Below, piece by piece: positions 59,112 through 64,000 of a DNA stretch of 64,000 nucleotides; within the stretch, counting starts at the first letter, position 1, and every line of letters begins with the position of its first letter. Made by a program: the position numbers and the translations under genes. Under the pieces are notes generated by a model that saw only the letters and a program-made list of their open reading frames with translations, was not told the origin of the DNA and did no database searches. Origin of the DNA: Chitinophaga eiseniae (GTDB lineage Bacteria > Bacteroidota > Bacteroidia > Chitinophagales > Chitinophagaceae); NCBI RefSeq assembly GCF_012641265.1, contig NZ_JABAHZ010000001.1, positions 1,240,001-1,304,000 on the forward strand, read 5' to 3'.

Positions 59112-60023
59112 ATGAAAATTTTATCACTATGCCTGCTGTTCCTGCCTTCAATACCTTTATTGGCGCAGCAACACGATTCGCTGTCAACTACTGGCAACGA
59201 ACAAATGATAACAGCCCGCAACGAAGGACCCAAACCACGTTTTGGTGCGGGCCTGGAATACCTGAGCGACAACGTATATGCCGGCCGGAAAGACGCCGCC
59301 CGCATCCCGTATTTGTCCGCTACACTAGGCTATTATCATAAATCCGGGCTATACGCGGAGGGCGCCGTTTCTATGTTAATGAATAATAGTACCCGTGTGG
59401 ACGCCGGCATATTTACAGCCGGATATATGTTTTCACAGGGTAATTTTGATGGAGAAATCAGTGCCTCCAAATTTTTCTATAATACGCTGAGTGATAACGT
59501 ACGGTCGGAAGTAAAGGGTGATGCGCATGCCAGCCTTGCCTATGATTTCAATGGAATTATCACAGCGGCAGCAGACGGGTATATGAATTTCGGGGCAAAA
59601 AACGACTATCTAACAAAGCTTGCATTGGAACATAGTTTCGACCTGTTCAACGATCACCTGAACATCACCCCTACCGTAGCAGCTAATGCCGGAACACAAC
59701 ATTATTATGATAACTATTATAACAACCGTCGCCTCAGTCCTGTGGTAAATGTAAGCAAGAAAAAGAAGCAACGCCAACCACCTGCGGTGACAGCAGATAT
59801 GAGCAATGCATCCAATTTTACTATTTTAGATGATGAACTGAGCTTACCCATATCTTATACCATTCATAAACGGCTCAGTTTCTCGTTTGAACCAACTTAT
59901 GCTATTCCATTGCATCCGGCAGTACTTACCTTAACAACACTGGCTACCAAAGAATCAACGGTAAAAGTAGAACCTCTGCATAACCAGTTCTATTGGTCTT
60001 TTGGTATTACCTATGAGTGGTAA
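59112..60023 (+). CDS. Outer-membrane beta-barrel protein of unknown function
   Basis: 303 residues with signal peptide (MKILSLCLLFLPSIPLLAQ) and alternating amphipathic strands ending in an aromatic residue (FYWSFGITYEW). Segments such as GAGLEYLSDNVYAGRKDAARIPYLSATLGYYHKSGLYAEGAVSML indicate an eight- to twelve-stranded barrel similar to MipA/OmpV-like or transporter-like outer-membrane proteins. No specific family assigned. Confidence 0.72.
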   Translation: MKILSLCLLFLPSIPLLAQQHDSLSTTGNEQMITARNEGPKPRFGAGLEYLSDNVYAGRKDAARIPYLSATLGYYHKSGLYAEGAVSMLMNNSTRVDAGIFTAGYMFSQGNFDGEISASKFFYNTLSDNVRSEVKGDAHASLAYDFNGIITAAADGYMNFGAKNDYLTKLALEHSFDLFNDHLNITPTVAANAGTQHYYDNYYNNRRLSPVVNVSKKKKQRQPPAVTADMSNASNFTILDDELSLPISYTIHKRLSFSFEPTYAIPLHPAVLTLTTLATKESTVKVEPLHNQFYWSFGITYEW

Positions 60024-60119
60024 TGCGTGCTCCTCATCATTAAAACAGGCCGGCCAATGTTTAATGGATGAATAGGGTAAATATTTTTTGCTGATAACCT
60101 GGTTAAGGTTTACTGTATT

Positions 60120-60153
60120 TGGACAAACAATTTCGTTTGTCCATTTTTTTTTT
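60120..60153 (+). terminator. Rho-independent terminator after the beta-barrel gene
   Basis: 9-bp stem (60120-60128 with 60135-60143) GGACAAAC/GTTTGTCC, 6-base loop, followed by ten T. Confidence 0.9.
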
Positions 60154-60505
60154 GCAGATATCCTTAATATTTCCTAGCTTCATATTCCAGAGCCTACAAT
60201 ACAAGTTCGAGCCCCTTTTTTACAATAGTTTTTGGAGATGTAACCTCAAGAATTTCAGCGTTTGGTGTTTTTAAAGCATATCTTTTTGAATTGTCGGAAT
60301 CTGGTACAATTTAATTTCAACATTTTGTAAACTTTAACCGCAAATCAAGTCGTATCGTACTGGCGTTATGTAGCTAGGACCGTGTTGTCGATTATTTAGA
60401 TGTGTCTACCCCTGAATCCTACTGCTATTGCCCTATAGTTGCACATTACCATATCATTATCATTAGCTTGTCGATTATCAAACGACACGGATAATCATTG
60501 CCTCT
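60154..60505. other. Upstream region of the subtilase operon, no gene
   Basis: About 350 bases of AT-rich sequence from the terminator to the subtilase start. It must hold the promoter of the last operon. No ORF, RNA gene, clear promoter box or strong repeat found. Confidence 0.55.
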
Positions 60506-61807
60506 ATGAAAGAGCATATCATTATTAAAGTTGCAGGAAGCATCCGGGATCAACTTCCGGCCAACATTCCCTACTGGATTGATTTTATCAACGATAAAAC
60601 AACTGTAGTGGAAAGATTCCACCCCGACGTGGACCGCATCTTTAATGATGTGAACCGTAAGTTCTGGACCACACGGGAATATAAACCGCATACCGCGGAA
60701 TGGAGTGCTGATGAAATGCACGCCGGCCTGCATCTCACTTTCCGGATTATTCTCCAGGAAGATGGGAAGTTACCCGATGAAGTGATACAGCGGATCGGGC
60801 AACTTCCGTTCATTGTGCAGGTACGCACGCTGCTGTTAGGCACTACCGAGCTTCCCCGCGAAGTAGCGGGCACGCTCACCATGGCCGTTACCGATCCCGG
60901 TGATTTGATCTATCTGCCTTATGCCAAAGAATGGACGCGGGGCGTGAAAGACGTGCGCGTAGCTGTGCTGGACACCGGCGCCAACTTCAGTCACCCTGAG
61001 CTGGAAAATAAAATTGTACTCAGAAAAAACTTCGTCGATCTGCAAGGACTCGATACCTCCGCATTCATTGGAGACGTATTGAATGTAGATGCGCTACCCG
61101 AAGACCAGGTAGGCCATGGTACACACGTATCCGGCATATTGGCGGCCAAAGGATTAAAAATGAACGAAGGCGTTTGCCCCTCGTGCAGCCTCATGGTAGT
61201 ACGGGTACTCGCCGCTATGAAAAGTGGCAACCGTATCGTAGGTGCGGGCATTGTTGATAATATCAACAACGGTATCAAATGGGCTGTAGATCATGGCGCC
61301 GACGTAATCAATATGAGCCTGGGCATAAAGCATTCCGGCGGAGGACTTCCACATGAAGACATCGTAAAATATGCGCTTAGTAAAAACGTAACGATTGTAG
61401 CCGCCAGCGGCAACGATGGCACTGATGAAAAATATTATCCCGGCGCGCTGGACGGCGTTTTTGCCGTGGGTGCAGTAGATGGCTCCGGCCAGGTAACAGG
61501 TTTCACTTCCTATGGCGCCAGCATCACGGTAGTAGCACCCGGCTCCAACATCTACAGCTCTTACCTCAACAATGGCTATGCCCTCTCCTCCGGAACTTCC
61601 CAGGCATCGCCGTTCGTGAGCGGAGCAGTGGCCCTCATGAAATCACTGGCCTACGAAAAAGGCCGCAAGCTTACAAATACAGATATCAATTATATCCTGA
61701 GAAATACATCTGACAGGCTCACCAGCAAAGTAAGGGATCAGAAGGCCGGATTCGGCCTGCTTAACCTCGCAGACTCATTCAAACTGTTAAACGCTATTTT
61801 ATCATAA
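60506..61807 (+). CDS. Subtilisin-like S8 serine peptidase without signal peptide
   Basis: 433 residues. Catalytic triad Asp156 (VAVLDTGANFSHPEL), His204 (GHGTHVSGILA) and Ser365 (GTSQASPFVSGAVAL). The first 150 residues (MKEHIIIKVAGSIRDQLPANIPYWIDFINDK...) form a polar domain with no hydrophobic signal, so the enzyme looks cytosolic, which is unusual for S8 proteases. That region could be an inhibitory prodomain or a partner-binding domain. 20 bases upstream of the unknown 643-residue protein, with which it is probably co-expressed. Confidence 0.9.
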   Translation: MKEHIIIKVAGSIRDQLPANIPYWIDFINDKTTVVERFHPDVDRIFNDVNRKFWTTREYKPHTAEWSADEMHAGLHLTFRIILQEDGKLPDEVIQRIGQLPFIVQVRTLLLGTTELPREVAGTLTMAVTDPGDLIYLPYAKEWTRGVKDVRVAVLDTGANFSHPELENKIVLRKNFVDLQGLDTSAFIGDVLNVDALPEDQVGHGTHVSGILAAKGLKMNEGVCPSCSLMVVRVLAAMKSGNRIVGAGIVDNINNGIKWAVDHGADVINMSLGIKHSGGGLPHEDIVKYALSKNVTIVAASGNDGTDEKYYPGALDGVFAVGAVDGSGQVTGFTSYGASITVVAPGSNIYSSYLNNGYALSSGTSQASPFVSGAVALMKSLAYEKGRKLTNTDINYILRNTSDRLTSKVRDQKAGFGLLNLADSFKLLNAILS

Positions 61808-61827
61808 ATTCTTTAAACAAAAAGTCA

Positions 61828-63759
61828 ATGGCAACGCTCAATTTTTTCCCTACAAACGGCGTTAAAATACGCAGAACAAATGTCACAACAAATGGCGTCA
61901 CTGCTGATATTGATGCCAATGTGAAAGAGCAGCTGGTGTATCTGAACGATCTCCTCAGTAAACCCATCTACCAGAAAGATGACAATGGAGAATGGACCGG
62001 ACCAGATGGTACGTTTATCCAGGACTTTATAACTGCCTCGCTGAAAACCAGGCGCTATGGCAGCAGGTACAAAGATGAACTGCAATGGGAAGAAGGTAGC
62101 CTCCTTAGCAATATCTACAGGGCTATCAATGCCAACAGCTACCTCAACAACGGCAGCACCGTCCATTACAGCCTCGAAGAATACATCGATGCAGAAGATA
62201 AACTCTCCCTGCTGAAGTTCGATTTCTCCGACAGGCTGATGAATAACTGGAATAACCTCGACATCAATCCACGCACCATACTCAACTATTCCGGTATCGT
62301 CAACTACCTGCTGGCCATGGGCTATAACGCAGGATACCAGGAAATCAATGGTCTCACCAATTTCATTTTTGGCAACAGATCCGGTAACCGCAACATCATC
62401 AGTTACGGGCAGGTAAGCGCCGCACGCGAGTATATCCACGCAGAAAAAGTAGACGTAGAATACAATACCGACACCGCCCAGATCATCCAGGATATCCTCA
62501 AAAACAATCCTTCTTTCTCCTCACAATCCTTCTACCCCTTCATACAAACCACGGTAGCAAACTATGTGAGCAACAGCAAAGAACTGGATCTGCTGAAAAT
62601 ATCGAAATACTATGATGATATACCGGCAGCGATGATTCCCCGCCTCATCAGGATGATCAAAGCATCTGTGCTGCCAGTCACCAAAACCAATATCGATACC
62701 CTCCTGCCCATTTTCATGAACGACATTGAAAATACGCCCGGATGGCAGGACGATACTTCAGATACTGATACCAGCACCAGCCAGGGTGCGCCTGACTTCA
62801 GCGTTACCTTCCTCGATGAAGATAATGCCGTGGTACAGATCCTCTCCGACAATATCCGCTGCGCGGCCCAGATGTTCTACTCCATGACCCTGGGCGACGA
62901 GCTGGATGTGTTTAATGTGGTTAATTTCTTCACGCACAAATATATGGTCAGGGGAAATATACAGATCTCCGACCAGCAGCTCCGGGAAGACCTGCAGCTG
63001 TATGTTTTCTCCAATAAATTCACTAACCCCAAAACCGGCAAGATCGTAGACAGAACCCGCCCTGCAGAGCGCATGATGTTCTACAAACAGGTGTTCAACT
63101 ACGGCAATGCACCGGTTACAGAAGATGTGGTAGTGAATAAAGAGTTTCCAAAATACTGGCGTATACTCATTATGGAAGTAGCCAAGTATATCCAGAAAGC
63201 GCAGGATAGTCCAAACCCCGACAGCTACGTATCCCGTCAAACAGTGATGCAGGCAGTGGAAGATCTGCAATATAATCTCTCTACCCACTGCTCCGGTATG
63301 GCTAATGTGATATCACCGATTATCTACGATGAGCTGTACTTCGTTATCAAACGCATCCTCAGTCACCCTGAAATAGTGAAACAACTGGTACCTGCGGGCG
63401 GCAACTGGTGGAAGGTAGTGGAACTGCTCTATGAAGGCATGAAGCACCAACGTCCGAAGACAACTATCCTCTACAATAAAGCCAAACTGGGTTATGCTAT
63501 TCTTAACTCCATCGCCGATTACAACCCGGTAACCTTTGAAGACGACACCCGCTTCTCCACCTTTATCAGTAATGTGGATGCCTTCATCATCAGCCAGGCG
63601 CAACTGCAAAACAGGGACGATGATGACGACACCAGCACCAAAGATGACCAGGATCATAAACGTATCAAAGGCCGTGACAGGGACCGCGATACCGACAGCG
63701 ACGACAAAGCGCCGGAAAAAGCCACCGCGCCTGCCGGCAAGGATGAGTGGGACTTTTGA
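61828..63759 (+). CDS. Large cytosolic protein of unknown function with charged C-terminal tail
   Basis: 643 residues, no signal peptide or TM helix, no family recognised. Mostly helical from about 70 to 590 (for example FTHKYMVRGNIQISDQQLREDLQLYVFSN, KEFPKYWRILIMEVAKYIQKAQD, HPEIVKQLVPAGGNWWKVVELLYEGM), preceded by a short N-terminal region (MATLNFFPTNGVKIRRTNVTTNGV). The last 45 residues are a repetitive charged tail (DDDDDTSTKDDQDHKR, RDRDRDTDSDDK) ending EWDF. It follows the subtilase by 20 bases and may be its substrate or partner (inference). Confidence 0.85.
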   Translation: MATLNFFPTNGVKIRRTNVTTNGVTADIDANVKEQLVYLNDLLSKPIYQKDDNGEWTGPDGTFIQDFITASLKTRRYGSRYKDELQWEEGSLLSNIYRAINANSYLNNGSTVHYSLEEYIDAEDKLSLLKFDFSDRLMNNWNNLDINPRTILNYSGIVNYLLAMGYNAGYQEINGLTNFIFGNRSGNRNIISYGQVSAAREYIHAEKVDVEYNTDTAQIIQDILKNNPSFSSQSFYPFIQTTVANYVSNSKELDLLKISKYYDDIPAAMIPRLIRMIKASVLPVTKTNIDTLLPIFMNDIENTPGWQDDTSDTDTSTSQGAPDFSVTFLDEDNAVVQILSDNIRCAAQMFYSMTLGDELDVFNVVNFFTHKYMVRGNIQISDQQLREDLQLYVFSNKFTNPKTGKIVDRTRPAERMMFYKQVFNYGNAPVTEDVVVNKEFPKYWRILIMEVAKYIQKAQDSPNPDSYVSRQTVMQAVEDLQYNLSTHCSGMANVISPIIYDELYFVIKRILSHPEIVKQLVPAGGNWWKVVELLYEGMKHQRPKTTILYNKAKLGYAILNSIADYNPVTFEDDTRFSTFISNVDAFIISQAQLQNRDDDDDTSTKDDQDHKRIKGRDRDRDTDSDDKAPEKATAPAGKDEWDF

Positions 63760-63809
63760 CAGACCAGGCATTTGTTCAATTAATCAATCATTCAAAAGTA
63801 TAACCAGCT

Positions 63810-64000
63810 ATGGATATCAATGTAATACCATCCAAAGGTCAGATCCGGGAATTTGCCAGGGCGCAGGCAAGAGAAGTATTGGGCAGCAGCGATGTGTTCA
63901 GGAATATGCCCCTGGAAGACCAGAAAAGCATCTACCTGTCACTGATAGATGACTATACCGCCAAACAGATGAAAAAACACGGTATAGAAGAAAGTATGGC
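63810..64000 (+). CDS. Unknown protein, N-terminal part only (continues beyond window)
   Basis: The frame opens at ATG 63810 and reads MDINVIPSKGQIREFARAQA then REVLGSSDVFRNMPLEDQKSIYLSLIDDYTAKQMKKHGIEESMA up to the window edge, 63 complete residues plus two bases. Helical and charged, cytosolic; family not recognised. 50 bases after the unknown 643-residue gene on the same strand, likely the third gene of the subtilase operon. Confidence 0.8.
   Translation, partial: MDINVIPSKGQIREFARAQAREVLGSSDVFRNMPLEDQKSIYLSLIDDYTAKQMKKHGIEESM

Noticed and set aside
1..64000. CRISPR arrays, tRNA or rRNA genes, integrase or transposase genes, prophage
   Set aside because: No regularly spaced repeats, cloverleaf-like sequences or recognisable mobile-element proteins were found on either strand.

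Overview
The window looks like a chromosomal segment of a soil- or plant-associated Bacteroidota, most likely Chitinophaga or a close relative (Chitinophagaceae). The signs are a SusC/SusD pair, many lipoproteins ending their signal in LAAC/ISAC-type lipoboxes, PVC-type cytochromes, DUF3347 proteins, few clear Shine-Dalgarno sites and TAnnTTTG-type -7 promoter boxes. No rRNA, tRNA, CRISPR array, prophage or transposase gene was seen.

Layout. 1-3500: the end of a metal (Cu/Ag-type) RND efflux locus: two periplasmic adaptors, two DUF3347 lipoproteins and a haem-binding CxxCH protein. 3676-7347: an FtsX/MacB-type permease and a thioredoxin-fold lipid-anchored or exported protein, followed by a 193-bp near-perfect hairpin. 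7684-20390 (minus strand): SusD, SusC, and an eight-gene-scale catabolic block: SGNH/PVC cytochrome, ThuA, D-2-hydroxyacid dehydrogenase, VOC protein, enolase-superfamily dehydratase and a xylose-isomerase-like TIM barrel. It is divergent from a cupin-AraC regulator whose first 12 codons are tandemly duplicated.

22.2-33.2 kb is the most interesting part. A PAS sensor histidine kinase and a REC-cNMP-HTH (Crp/Fnr-fold) response regulator sit among pfkB, a membrane protein, two small unknown proteins, a pyridoxamine-phosphate-oxidase-like protein, two universal stress proteins, a PolX-like protein with an ATP-cone nuclease, and a TIM-barrel-like protein. Nine promoters in this block share one architecture that I could read by eye: two 12-bp palindromes (TGAyNNNNrTCA) spaced exactly 22 bp centre to centre, then 23 (once 24) bp to a TAnnTTTG-like box. 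This defines a local regulon, plausibly for low oxygen or energy stress, and resembles in gene content the DosR and FixLJ/K systems.

34.5-46.6 kb: a di-cytochrome PVC protein, then a chromate block with a ChrB-AraC fusion regulator, a DUF1259 lipoprotein, a second ChrB domain protein, ChrA and a TolC-RND-adaptor efflux set. A 38-bp direct repeat precedes both DUF1259 and chrB2 and is a candidate operator. 46.6-57.8 kb: folE, a GH2 beta-galactosidase-like enzyme, a metzincin lipoprotein, a VOC protein, a GH27 alpha-galactosidase, a DinB/PEP-mutase pair with a perfect promoter interleaved with two operators, and a DUF6067 glycosidase-like protein. 58.0-64.0 kb: small membrane and LEA14-like proteins, an outer-membrane barrel, and the start of an operon with a subtilase lacking a signal peptide, a 643-residue protein I do not recognise, and a third gene that runs off the window.
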